Below are positions 55,239 to 64,000 of a DNA stretch of 64,000 nucleotides, piece after piece. The stretch covers positions 85,451,169 through 85,515,168 of the forward strand of contig CM041292.1 of NCBI GenBank assembly GCA_023052935.1, read 5' to 3'. The number at the start of each line of letters is the position of its first letter. Positions within the stretch are counted from its first letter, which is position 1. The notes under the pieces are model-generated. The model was not told the DNA's origin. It did no database searches and was given only the letters and a program-made list of their open reading frames with translations. The DNA is from Piezodorus guildinii (lineage: Eukaryota; Arthropoda; Insecta; Hemiptera; Pentatomidae). Both the position numbers and the translations under genes were made by a program.

Positions 55239-55584
55239 GAGACGTTGATTTCCAAAAGGTACTATATCCATTTTCGGAAATTTTACAGGAAGCACCAAAA
55301 TCTCTCGTTATTATATTATTAAACCAGATAATTTGATTCTTTTCGCATTAAAATATAGACTTTTTTTTCACTATATTAATAAAACCATATTAAAGTTATG
55401 AAATGAAATGTTTTAGTATGATTTAGAACGAAACTAAATGTGTAATTAGTACCTTAAGAAATTGATAGCATTTCTAAATCGCGTTATTAAAGGACTTGAG
55501 TGTTCATTAGATTCAATCAAATTTAAGATTCAGAAAAGCTAAATGATGAAAATATAAATATGTAAAAATATCAATTTCGTATTT

Positions 55585-55616
<32 letters not shown>

Positions 55617-55938
55617 TTTTTTTCTTCTTACCCTCTGGTTTTATTTTCGAACAAAATACAAATACAAATATAATATGTATAGCTGTCTGATTTGTCCTTC
55701 TGTTACCCGGAGGTATTCTAAAGAGGATTGCTATATGCGCTGGATGCACTAGTAATCTTTCAAGGGCTTCTTCTAAGCCTTTATTTATCCATTGCAAAAT
55801 GGGAGGGACCATTCTTCAGGGATCAATAATAATAATAATAATAATATATTATAGGGATTAATAATAATAATAATTAATAATAATAATAATCAATTTCGTA
55901 AAAAATTTTCTTTAGTACCTTTTGGAAATCAACGTCTC
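55239..55938. mobile_element. Short TIR element, copy 3, itself interrupted
   Basis: Same ends as the copies at 21570 and 41453. Flanked by ATTT (55235-55238 and 55939-55942). Removing it with one ATTT restores the R2-like frame R-E-T-F-G, which proves the 4-bp duplication. About 316 bp longer than its sisters because of the insertion at about 55581-55896. Confidence 0.9.
55581..55896 (-). mobile_element. Retroposed insert inside the TIR element
   Basis: Flanked by a direct repeat ATCAATTTCGTA (about 55569-55580 and 55890-55901). Begins on the plus strand with a T-rich run (poly(A) on the minus strand), preceded on the minus strand by AAAATAAAACC as a possible polyadenylation signal. A minus-strand frame reads LEEALERLLVHPAHIAILFR, not recognised. 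The other end carries AAT triplet repeats. It is either a processed transcript on the minus strand or a LINE tail with triplet repeats on the plus strand. Confidence 0.7.
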
Positions 55939-56477
55939 ATTTGGCGAGAGACAGTTCTCCGTTAGAGGTCTATGGTTTGGGTCTCGCGGAGCGATCCCTG
56001 GGAGCACAAGGAGATTTTTGGAAGACCTGGGTGTCGATAAAAGAGATATAGCGGTGTTAGCAGAAAATGTGATTTTGGACTCCCTGGGGATTATCTACCA
56101 TCACCTGTATGGCAATTAAACGGCGAATTCGATTATATTTTGATTATGTAATATGCGCACCAGAGATCTAAATTTCAAATATAGTGGAAGAGAGAAATAA
56201 AATAAAATAATGTAAATAGCTAAAAGAGGAAAAAAAAATTGTAAATATTACAAATTTGTACTAAGATAGGAAAAAAAAATTGAAAATGTAAGTGAGATAT
56301 GTCCAAGGGATTGATACAGTATGCTGTGTTGTGTAAGCAACCCGATGTATTTGGGCAGCATTGCCAAATAAATAAAGCATTTCTCTCTTTTTCAATTCAT
56401 CACCACAAGAGCATAATTATTATTTACACAATATTCTAAAGTATAAATGTCTATGCTATTATATTTTCATATGCTTA

Positions 56478-56860
56478 TAAATGAAAAATATAGTAATAAT
56501 AGGCTTAGCGAAACCGAAGGTTCCATACCGATACCAACAAATGTCGCCTACGAAGATTCATCCAATGATTAACGTTCTAGTCCAAGCTTCTGGGACCAGG
56601 CTTGACACAATCCTCCCATCGACGCCTCGCCCTACTCTCGGACGCCTAACAGCCGGTTCAGCGTATAGCAACTTTCCCGAAATTCGTTCATCACTTTATC
56701 ATACTTTAAACGCCATCTTAAGTTGCTATTTTATTAACACAATTGTACTGACAGGGTGCAAGCTTCGTAATTCCGATTCTTCTGAATTCCCTAGTGGTCT
56801 TGTTTCTCTTTAGATCAAATATTTTACGTTGTACCTTATTCCCGAAAACCGTAAGAAGCT
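56478..56860 (-). pseudogene. RTE-like LINE, C-terminal tail
   Basis: Reverse complement of about 20885-21288 in the RTE-like element: TAATAATAGGCTTAGCGAA is the complement of its terminal CTAAGCCTATTATTA. The coding part reads back to the KDEQRLKVFENKVLRKIFG region. Frame broken. It directly abuts the CR1-like tail. Confidence 0.8.
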
Positions 56861-56899
56861 GCTCATCCTGTTATGACCTTCAAGTTTCTTCAGAGAAGT

Positions 56900-57345
56900 A
56901 ACAGAATCATAACACGCAGTTCCTGCCTTCATAAAATATACAATAAGAAACAGTATTACAAATACTATTATCTTCCCCAACGTTGACTACGGTTGCCTGG
57001 TTTATGGGGGACTAACCGATGAACTGGTAACATAATAAAAACGTCTTATGAACTGCTTTATAAGATTTACTTATGGAGCCTATAGACGTTGTCATATTTC
57101 AGACTATTATACCAACTTAAAATGGCTTTATACTTCTGTTCGACGGCAATATTTCCTTTTCCAAACTTTAAAAAATAGAAAACCTTTCTACATAACTTTG
57201 CTCCTCACCCTTTGTTCTGATATCCATTCGTTAAATACTAGAACCCAATCAACCAATATTTATACCCCATCGCATAAAACTGCATCCTTTCACAAATCGT
57301 TTCTTGTTCGTTTCTCTCCGTATCTCAACCTTCCGTTCCATTGTT
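56900..57345 (+). pseudogene. CR1/L2-like LINE, C-terminal region
   Basis: IIFPNVDYGCLVYGG, then after two stops (57030-57035) an open frame of 99 codons, MNCFIRFTYGAYRRCHISDY through LYTSVRRQYFLFQTLKN and ASFHKSFLVRFSPYLN. The pattern of a Tyr-Gly block, an R-x-x-G/A block and a final S-F-x-x-x-x-P-x-x-x-N matches the C-terminal tail of CR1/L2-type reverse transcriptases. Not intact. Confidence 0.55.
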
Positions 57346-57589
57346 AAAATATAGTATAAATATATGCATATCTCTGTGTGTATGTTTGTATACATTTGCA
57401 AAGATGTATAGATATATTAAATAGTAGATCTTTTATATATTATTTTTTTTAATGTAACTAGACCATAAGGATTTCTTTTTGTTCATTGTTGTTATTCTAA
57501 GGGACTTGATCCAATATTTTTTTTTTTTTTTCATTTCATTTCTATACTGAAATTATGGAATAAGAGTTTCAATACTGGAAGGAATTATT

Positions 57590-57625
57590 CCGGGTGAAAA
57601 CGTGTATAATGGGGGTCGAAACGTT
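57590..57625 (+). ncRNA. Hammerhead-like motif, degenerate
   Basis: GGTGAAAACGTGTATAATGG followed by GGGTCGAAACGTTGGCAGAC. The 3' core (CGAAACGTT) is intact, the 5' core (CTGATGA) is not. Confidence 0.3.
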
Positions 57626-57852
57626 GGCAGACAATAAATAGTTGTAACTATTGATAATTGTTTCATTTACATTTAGTTTATGTCATCCGAACTGATCCCT
57701 TCCAATATTTCTAAATAGTTAACTAATTATATCTACAATGAGTTTAAATGAGACACGGTTTAAAAGAGAAATACATCTTTAAGGTTTCGGTCCCATGTGC
57801 GTGGTAAATTTAGCAGAAAAATGAATCGTTTGAAGCTGAGATCTCTCATTAA

Positions 57853-57916
57853 AATACCTATATACCATAATACCTATATGTCATAATACCTATATACCAT
57901 AATACCTATATACGGT
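57853..57916. repeat. 16-bp minisatellite, four units
   Basis: AATACCTATATACCAT repeated four times in tandem with few changes (second unit AATACCTATATGTCAT). Confidence 0.9.
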
Positions 57917-57929
57917 AACCACTTTATAA

Positions 57930-58800
57930 TTCTCCATTTTACATCCTTTCACAATTATCTCGATAATGCTCCAAAGATTTTTATTTAACTTGATATACCA
58001 ATGTAAATTTTTTTATTAAACTACAATATTTTTCTATTGTGTAATATTACAATGTTTTCTAATTTGGACATAATTAATAACGGTAAAAGATAACATTCAT
58101 ACAATATTTACGCAGCAATTTAAAGCTATAGACTTTAAAATATAACTTACGATATTTCGAAAGATTAAGGTATTTTCTGAGCGCGAATGCCGAGTAATTT
58201 AGATACAACTTAGCCAAGTAAAAAATTATCTTCGACTTGTTTGTTTCTTCAATACAGGAAATAGAAGTTAAATGATTGTTAATATGTTAAGTCAGTATAA
58301 AATGACATATATGAAAAATACATTTATGTTATCTTAAAATATGGCATTGAAACAGTCATCTATGCAAGTTTTTTTTTTTTTTTTCATATTAGCTTATTAG
58401 CTTCTGACATTTATGTTTTAAACCCATCAAGGTTTCGTGTTATATATCTACATTAATAATAATTAATTATAAATAATTAACTCAAACATATATTCAGTTG
58501 ATGCATAGCCCCGTCACACTCATCTCATGTTTTTTTCAAAATTGAATTATTTAATTATGAAAGTAATAACAATATTTCATGCGATATGTTTACTTTTGCA
58601 AGCAGAAAATTCATTTTTTATTTACGAAACATTAGGATATAGCCTCATTAATTAAATGGAAATGGGATAAAACACGTTTTCATGGTTTTAAAATATTTAT
58701 TTAATAACTAATTTATGATTTAATTAAGAGAATGACGTTAAATTTTTAATCAGGCCAATTATCAGATGATCGTACAAAATACTAATATATTCATCGCAAA
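57930..58800. other. AT-rich non-coding DNA
   Basis: No feature recognised. Confidence 0.45.
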
Positions 58801-58815
58801 TATTTCATTATTTTC

Positions 58816-58935
58816 AGGCTGGTGGAGATGCCGTTTTGTACAGCAAAGCACATCTTGCGATGCCCCGGAGTCTCTCCAACTCATATATGGTCATCTACCA
58901 CACGATACTTGTTTTACTATTTCTTGACTAAATAT
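58816..58935 (+). other. Exon-like segment after a splice-acceptor-like site
   Basis: TTTCATTATTTTCAG (58804-58818) looks like a 3' splice site. It is followed by a GC-richer stretch open in two frames; one gives about 37 codons to a stop (AGGDAVLYSKAHLAMPRSLS and onward). No family recognised and no donor or second exon found. Could be chance. Confidence 0.2.
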
Positions 58936-59031
58936 AATAATCTGCCAATGGGCAGTATCTCTACATATGAATCATGACAGTATAAGCTTGAATCACATTT
59001 ACTGAATGTATTTTAAAATACAGATGTAAAT

Positions 59032-59036
<5 letters not shown>

Positions 59037-59087
<51 letters not shown>
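59037..59087. repeat. (TA)n microsatellite
   Basis: Perfect TA alternation, about 51 bp. Confidence 0.95.
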
Positions 59088-59091
<4 letters not shown>

Positions 59092-59194
59092 AATAGACAG
59101 TGGCATAAATATGATGACATACCTTTTCGAAATGTTTATACATTGAACTTTTAAATATAAGTTATATAAAAAAAGAGTATATAAGGATTCAACA

Positions 59195-59420
59195 AATCAT
59201 TAATTAAAAAAAAAAAATCAGGTAAGCGCAACAGACGACTTTCACTTACCTCCGTTGTTAAAGTTAATTTTAAAAAAATATATAAAGTCCGAGATAAAAA
59301 AAGGTTAAACAATTTCATTAAATTTTAATAGAAAATGTGTTTAATCTAATAATCTATTATATTTTTATCTACAGCAATTAGTTAATTTTATTTGTTTTTC
59401 ATCACTCTCCATTACCTGAT
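59195..59420 (+). repeat. Unclassified interspersed repeat B, copy 3
   Basis: GCGCAACAGACGACTTTCAC, then GTTGTTAAAGTTAATTTT and a GTCCGAGATAAAA block match the copy at 17160. Confidence 0.5.
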
Positions 59421-59429
59421 AAAAAATTG

Positions 59430-60200
59430 TGTATAAGATAATATTTTTCTAAGATCTTTAGCTTTCGACGAGTACATCATACATCTATATTACTGTTCAT
59501 AAGTTACATTTTTGATATTTTTTACTTTTCTTGGTTTTCAAATTCGTTTAGCTATATATATTTTAGGTTTTTTATTTATGATAAAAGGATGATATAGTTA
59601 AATTTTTAAACCTACAAAAACATTTTTTATTTTATTTCTTTATTTTCAGATCGGTTGCGTGAGCCACACATGGGTTTATATACAGTGAGTGTCAACAGTT
59701 TTCGGAATTCGTATTTCTTTTCGTTTAATAAGTATATTTCACAACTATGAATTTTATATAATTCTTTTTCACTCATAAATCTTTAAAAGAGATCCCCATA
59801 AAGGGAAATCACTGACCAGATAACCGAAAAGTTTATTCTTTTTAAAAATATCTGATTAATAACGTAAAATTACAAGATTTTTCAGTGTCAAAAGTATTCG
59901 GAAATCGTAATATCCTCTTCTTTAATGGCTTCAAATGTTCATATTCTCACTAATCTTCGACATGAGTTTAGCCCTAAACAATTCTTTTCCCTCATGTAAC
60001 ATATATCCAACCTTCGAAAGATTTTTTTTTTTTAAATAAGGCAGAAATTAAAAACGTAACGATCGAACAACGCCTATGAAATTTTTTTTTAAAGAGAAAT
60101 AGTTGAAATGTTAAAAAAAAAATATATGAGAATATGTGGATTAAGCCTAGAGGATATAATAATAAAATATAAAAGCTAACAAGTGAGCGTCCAAAAAATA
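59430..60200. other. AT-rich non-coding DNA
   Basis: Nothing recognised. Confidence 0.45.
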
Positions 60201-60204
60201 TTAA

Positions 60205-60415
60205 ATGTTAAAACTGAAATAGAGATCTTTAAAGAGTACCTGATTTCGGAAAGTCTCGGGACCACCTTTGTACGATCCGTCTGAAGGACAGCATAGCTAA
60301 GGATTTTTTACTTCTATTAAAAAATCCTGGGACCACCTGCGGGTTTGAACCCGGGACCTTGGGCGTGGGAGGATGTTATGCAAACAACTATGTAGCAGGT
60401 AACCCTGTTACTACT
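60205..60415 (-). repeat. tRNA-derived SINE1, copy with the best B-box
   Basis: Antisense B-box GGGTTTGAACCCGGGACC (60340-60357) is close to the polymerase III consensus. Body AAAAAATCCTGGGACCACC and CTCGGGACCACCTTTGTACG as in other SINE1 copies. The 3' third is missing. Confidence 0.8.
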
Positions 60416-60659
60416 TTGAGTCAATAAACGGTTGAAAAAAAAAAATATATATTTTTTTCAGCAACTAATTTTTCATATATTTGGCAATAGAGAGAGAAAG
60501 AAACCTGTGCTGTGTCAACTTATAACAAATTTATATACATTGAACTATACTTATTAATACCAGTTATATGAAATCAGTTTATTGCTGTAACTCAGGTATA
60601 AATACGCAATATTAGTTTATAACAATATTTTTATGAATGTTTAAGATATTGTAAATAGT

Positions 60660-60780
60660 TTAGATTTCAGATTGTGGGAGTATCCGTGTTAGCCCTCATG
60701 GGAGGGGCATCCCTTCGCAGCTTCCCCCACACGTCGGATAATTGCATTTTTCTGTTCTATTGGAATAAACGAATGATTCT
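60660..60780. other. Small GC-rich patch ahead of AATAAA
   Basis: GGGAGGGGCATCCCTTCGC, then CCCCCACACGTCGG, then GGAATAAACGAATGATTC. It resembles a LINE 3'UTR end with polyadenylation signal, but nothing upstream supports that. Confidence 0.25.
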
Positions 60781-60789
60781 TGTTATCGG

Positions 60790-62960
60790 AATGGAGAAAA
60801 AAAATTAAAAACACTGAAAAAAATTGGGAGTTACAAAAAAAAGTAACACTTTTTGCATATGAATCGTCTGTATGAAATGAAAATGATGTAGGCTACCCCA
60901 CTTTAGAATTAAGTAATTAACCAATTTTTTGACAGTTTTGATCCCGTACTCTTAAAAGGGTTTTTTCCTCTCTACGTTTCGCTTGTTTTTCTTTACTCAG
61001 AGACATGCCTCAGATATTTTTAATTTGATTATTGTCTTTAATTTTTTTAACAAATGTTGAATATTTTGTATTTCATTCTTTTTTAACCCCAATCTCGTTT
61101 CATGTTATGGTAATTTTATTTCTGAATATTATATTTTTACCGCATCTAAATACATTTTAACAGGTTCGGTGTGGATGGGGAAATCTGTAATTATCCACTT
61201 CATAAAATTAAATTTTATGATATTTTAGAAATAGGAAATGACTTTGGTTTTTTGTGAGGTTCGATCTCCCTCCCTCTCCCTAAACATAACGTTTTTCATA
61301 CTTTAGGAAAATAAAAAAATAAAGTTAAGAAAGAGGTTCATTTGACCACGTTCTAATTTTTATGTGAATATGCGAGATTATTGAAGTATAAAGCATATAG
61401 ACATTATTGGTTTCAACTCTTAGAAAGGTTCAAAACTGAAAAAGATTCGAGCATTTTTGAAAGTTAACCTCATACACACTCAGCAAGCACTAGTGGAAAG
61501 TATGCATAGGCAAAGCACTGAACGTGTTAAGGATATTTCTGTTGATCAATTCTTTTTGTTTTGCAGGAGCATCCTCCAACAGGCCTTATCGCAATTATAA
61601 TTATTTATAATTATATTATAAAAAATATTACATGTAACTAATAGAAATAATAATAATTGACTTGTATACTAATATGTAATATACCACACGTACCTACATA
61701 ATTTATAAAACAATTATAATTGATAATTAATAAACGAAACAATAATATTTTAAACAAATGTGAAACATTGAAAAACTAATTGTTAAAAACAGAAAAATTA
61801 TATTTTTATACACACACACACACATTTATATTTATCAAATTATGTATGTTGAAAAAAAATAGATAAAAAAAAGAGCAAGAAAGAAAACAGAAATGAAGAA
61901 AAAATAATTAAAACAGCCCCAGCTCTTACTTATTTAAATATAAATATGTTCGTAAAAAATAAAATCAAATAAATACAATGTTGATTTTGTAATAACATTC
62001 TTAGATATAAACTACATATAAATATATATCAACATATCTGTCTGTTACAGCGAGTACAATGAAATTAGAATAAAAACTTTCGTAATTATAATATATGTAT
62101 AGTTATCATATAACTAAAAAATAATTTGCCAAAACGTTTTTTTTATACCAGTCATTGAAAAACTGAGATCAAGCTCGTCTATGCCAGCTAAAGATTCCAA
62201 GAGTCTAGTTACATACCGAGTTGGGCTCCTATATAATAAAATAGTATAAAATATAAAAAATAGTATAAAATATAAAAAATAGTAAAATAAAAATCTCCCA
62301 TCTGCCTACTATTTACTCTTCCGACCCTGAAGTTAAGTTTTCCAAGCATATAGAAGTCATATATACTGTCCTAGGGCAGCTTGATAAAGTGTAGGGCAGC
62401 AAACAGTGTGCATCTATTTTCCAATCTGTCATTAACATTAAACTCATGCTTTAGTTGGCTTTAGGAGATTTCCTAACTAGGGTTATATGTATATTTCTTA
62501 GAAAATATAAATTTAAGAAATTGGTGTTGGTGTCCTCTCTATTTTATGTTAATGTTATCACAGATCTGCAAATAAAATGTATGTGTATGTAATGACTTCA
62601 TGAGACGAAATAAGCAATTTAAAGTTTTCCTGTTTTATTGAGGAAAATATATGGATTAAGTCTTTGCACAACAATCAACTTGAGAATTAATGTAATTAAG
62701 AATAAATGTCAAGGTTATTTAGTTAATAATTGCAGCTCTGAATATTCTAATTTGCCCAATTAACTTTGATTAATAATAATTTAGGCTTTATAAATAAAAC
62801 CTTTTTAATCAACATTTAAACTCATCAACTGTAACAAATATTTTGCAAAACCTAATAAATAAATAAAATTTCCTCATTATGAAAAATCTAGAAAATGTTT
62901 ATAAAAAATTCAGAATTACAATGCCTCTTTATATTTATTTTTATATCCAAACTGTATACT
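60790..62960. other. AT-rich non-coding DNA
   Basis: No recognised features; a short (CA)n at about 61811-61824. Confidence 0.45.
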
Positions 62961-62987
62961 TTTACTTTTTAGGAGTCATTGTGATCA

Positions 62988-63040
62988 GAGGAGGAAGAGA
63001 TCACCCGGAAGATAGCCTAATACTTAGGCCGTAACGTTGT
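62988..63040 (+). ncRNA. Hammerhead-like motif, degenerate
   Basis: CCGGAAGATAGCCTAATACT, then TAGGCCGTAACGTTGTCAC. TAGCCTAATACTTAGGC-like pairing forms a stem, but both core strands have changes. It is followed by ACAATAAATTGTTTTAC, as after the other motifs. Confidence 0.25.
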
Positions 63041-63575
63041 CACAATAAATTGTTTTACTTAATTAAAGTGTTTTTAATTACTACAGCCCTAATTTATACT
63101 TTTATATATATATATAATATATATTTTTTTTTTTTTCATTGTATTTGTTTCTCTTATTGTACAATATTATTATAATTTCTCTCTCGAGTTATTTTATTTG
63201 CTCATTTTGATTGTTAAATGCTATTCTATAAACAATTTCACTCTAAGACTCCCACACTAAGTCCACTGTTTATTTCATGCAATATTACACTTATTAAAAA
63301 AGTAATAGTCCCTGAATAAATAAAAAAAAATTTTAAATATCATAACCAATTATGTTAATTTAGTTTTTTATAACACCTAATATAGTAAATATAGATTACA
63401 ACTACATTATATCCGTACTATCTAGTTTATAGAATCGATGATCCTATTAAAATATTTCTTTTTAAAGATAGGTGTCTTTAGAATGTTTTTTTTTAATTTT
63501 TATTTTATTAAAGGGTTTCGATTCCCTAACGAACAAAAATAACCAGAGGTTCAAGAAAATGAAATATTCATTTAA

Positions 63576-63835
63576 GGTAGAAAAATTAGGGCTAATTTGT
63601 TTTTTATTTCTTCTAAAGTACTTTTTTATTTAAAGTATCATCACAAAACGACGTTTCGTGTTATCTCACCCATATTTAGGGTCCTAGTGTGTGAATTTCT
63701 TTATTAACATGTTTCATCACACACTTAGTCAATTATCATTTAAAAAAATAATTTAAACGTCGGCACATTAAAAATGTTACAAGTTAATTGCAATGCTATC
63801 CCTTCTCCCTAATTAGCCCTAATTTTTCTACCTCA
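63576..63835. repeat. Inverted repeat around a hammerhead-like core
   Basis: AGGTAGAAAAATTAGGGCTAAT (63577-63598, shown in part) is complementary to ATTAGCCCTAATTTTTCTACCT at 63811-63832. Between them, on the minus strand, CGAAACGTCG occurs at about 63650-63660 with a degenerate GGTGAGAT upstream. Similar in plan to 42182-42512. Confidence 0.6.
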
Positions 63836-63884
63836 AATATTACTCGATTTCTTCCGGATATTAAGAATATTTTACCTTTATTTC

Positions 63885-63994
63885 AGTTATATATGTGTAT
63901 GTTCAACAGTTATCTTGAAACGTGAAACCTCAAATTTCTAGAAATATTTAAATAATTTATTTTGTCCCTGCCGAACAGAATAGTTCAATAGGTC
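63885..63994 (+). repeat. Repeat D, copy 2
   Basis: Nearly identical to 34770-34878 over about 110 bp, including the final AATAGGTC. The window ends six bases later, so what follows is unknown. Confidence 0.85.
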
Positions 63995-64000
63995 TTTTTA

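Larger units (their letters stand above)
54858..56395 (+). pseudogene. R2-like LINE tail, second copy, split by a nested insertion
   Basis: Plus strand. LCRKCGSESETPAHVLGNC is the C-x2-C-x7-H-x4-C knuckle. TTDGSVRYADIVAFP...AMILDPTVRYE is the restriction-like endonuclease. VEREKRAIYEK is followed by a TGA at 55200-55202 where the sister copy (17430-19250) has Cys, then IPFLKEKFRETF. At 55235 the coding sequence is cut by a 700-bp TIR element and resumes at 55939 with GERQFSVRGLWFGSRGAIPG, ending ENVILDSLGIIYHHLYGN at 56117-56119. The 3'UTR contains AATAAATAAA at about 56369. The reverse transcriptase is missing (5' truncation at about 54858). Confidence 0.85.

Noticed and set aside
55513..55812. 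99-codon minus-strand frame with polylysine as a gene
   Set aside because: The lysine run is the translated poly(A) of a retroposed insert; the remaining residues are unrecognised and the insert lies inside a TIR element.
1..64000. CRISPR arrays, bacterial operons or prophage
   Set aside because: No regularly spaced repeats, no ribosome-binding sites, no compact gene runs; all recognisable coding sequence is eukaryotic transposon-derived.

Overview
This 64 kb window is AT-rich, intron-type animal DNA. I see no operons, ribosome-binding sites, rRNA genes or convincing host protein-coding genes. The coding content is almost all transposable elements: Jockey-clade LINEs in abundance, RTE-like, R2-like, I-like and CR1-like LINEs, mariner/Tc1 transposons, three tRNA-derived SINE families, a short TIR element family and Penelope-type hammerhead-like motifs. 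The Jockey clade is mainly known from arthropods and the mariner is of the arthropod type, so an arthropod nuclear genome, in intergenic or intronic sequence, is the best guess. The species cannot be named from the sequence alone.

Layout. 1-5 kb: AT-rich DNA, a GC-richer patch with a TATA-like box near 1.08 kb, and a decayed full-length-sized mariner (about 2.1-3.4 kb). 5-17 kb: Jockey tails, an RTE-like tail, SINE copies, a Tc1/mariner remnant, several unclassified repeats (called A, B and C here) and two GC-rich islands. 17.4-19.3 kb: a 5'-truncated R2-like LINE on the minus strand. 19.67-21.29 kb: a 5'-truncated RTE-like LINE with perfect 13-bp target-site duplications and one frameshift. 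21.57-21.95 kb: a 383-bp TIR element with 4-bp duplications. 23-43 kb: SINEs, truncated Jockey elements on both strands, an I-like RNase H/CCHC tail, hammerhead-like motifs, a second TIR element (41.45-41.84 kb) and a 330-bp hairpin (42.2-42.5 kb).

44.315-48.942 kb is the best feature: an apparently full-length, undamaged Jockey-clade retrotransposon. It has a 5'UTR, a 436-aa Gag-like ORF1 with three zinc knuckles, an 894-aa endonuclease-reverse transcriptase ORF2, AATAAA, a poly(A) tail and 11-bp target-site duplications. ORF1 and ORF2 are in the same frame and separated only by one TAA followed directly by ATG.

52.3-54.2 kb: a mariner deletion derivative with perfect 29-bp TIRs inserted in a copy of repeat A. 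The empty site can be read in another copy at 16.1 kb. 54.86-56.4 kb: a second R2-like tail, split by a TIR element that is itself split by a retroposed insert, giving three nested events with target duplications that can be read. 56.5-64 kb: RTE-like and CR1-like tails, further hammerhead-like motifs, SINE and satellite pieces, and long AT-rich stretches with nothing recognisable.

The elements do not form a pathway. They work as independent selfish units, with the LINEs the likely source of reverse transcriptase for the SINEs.
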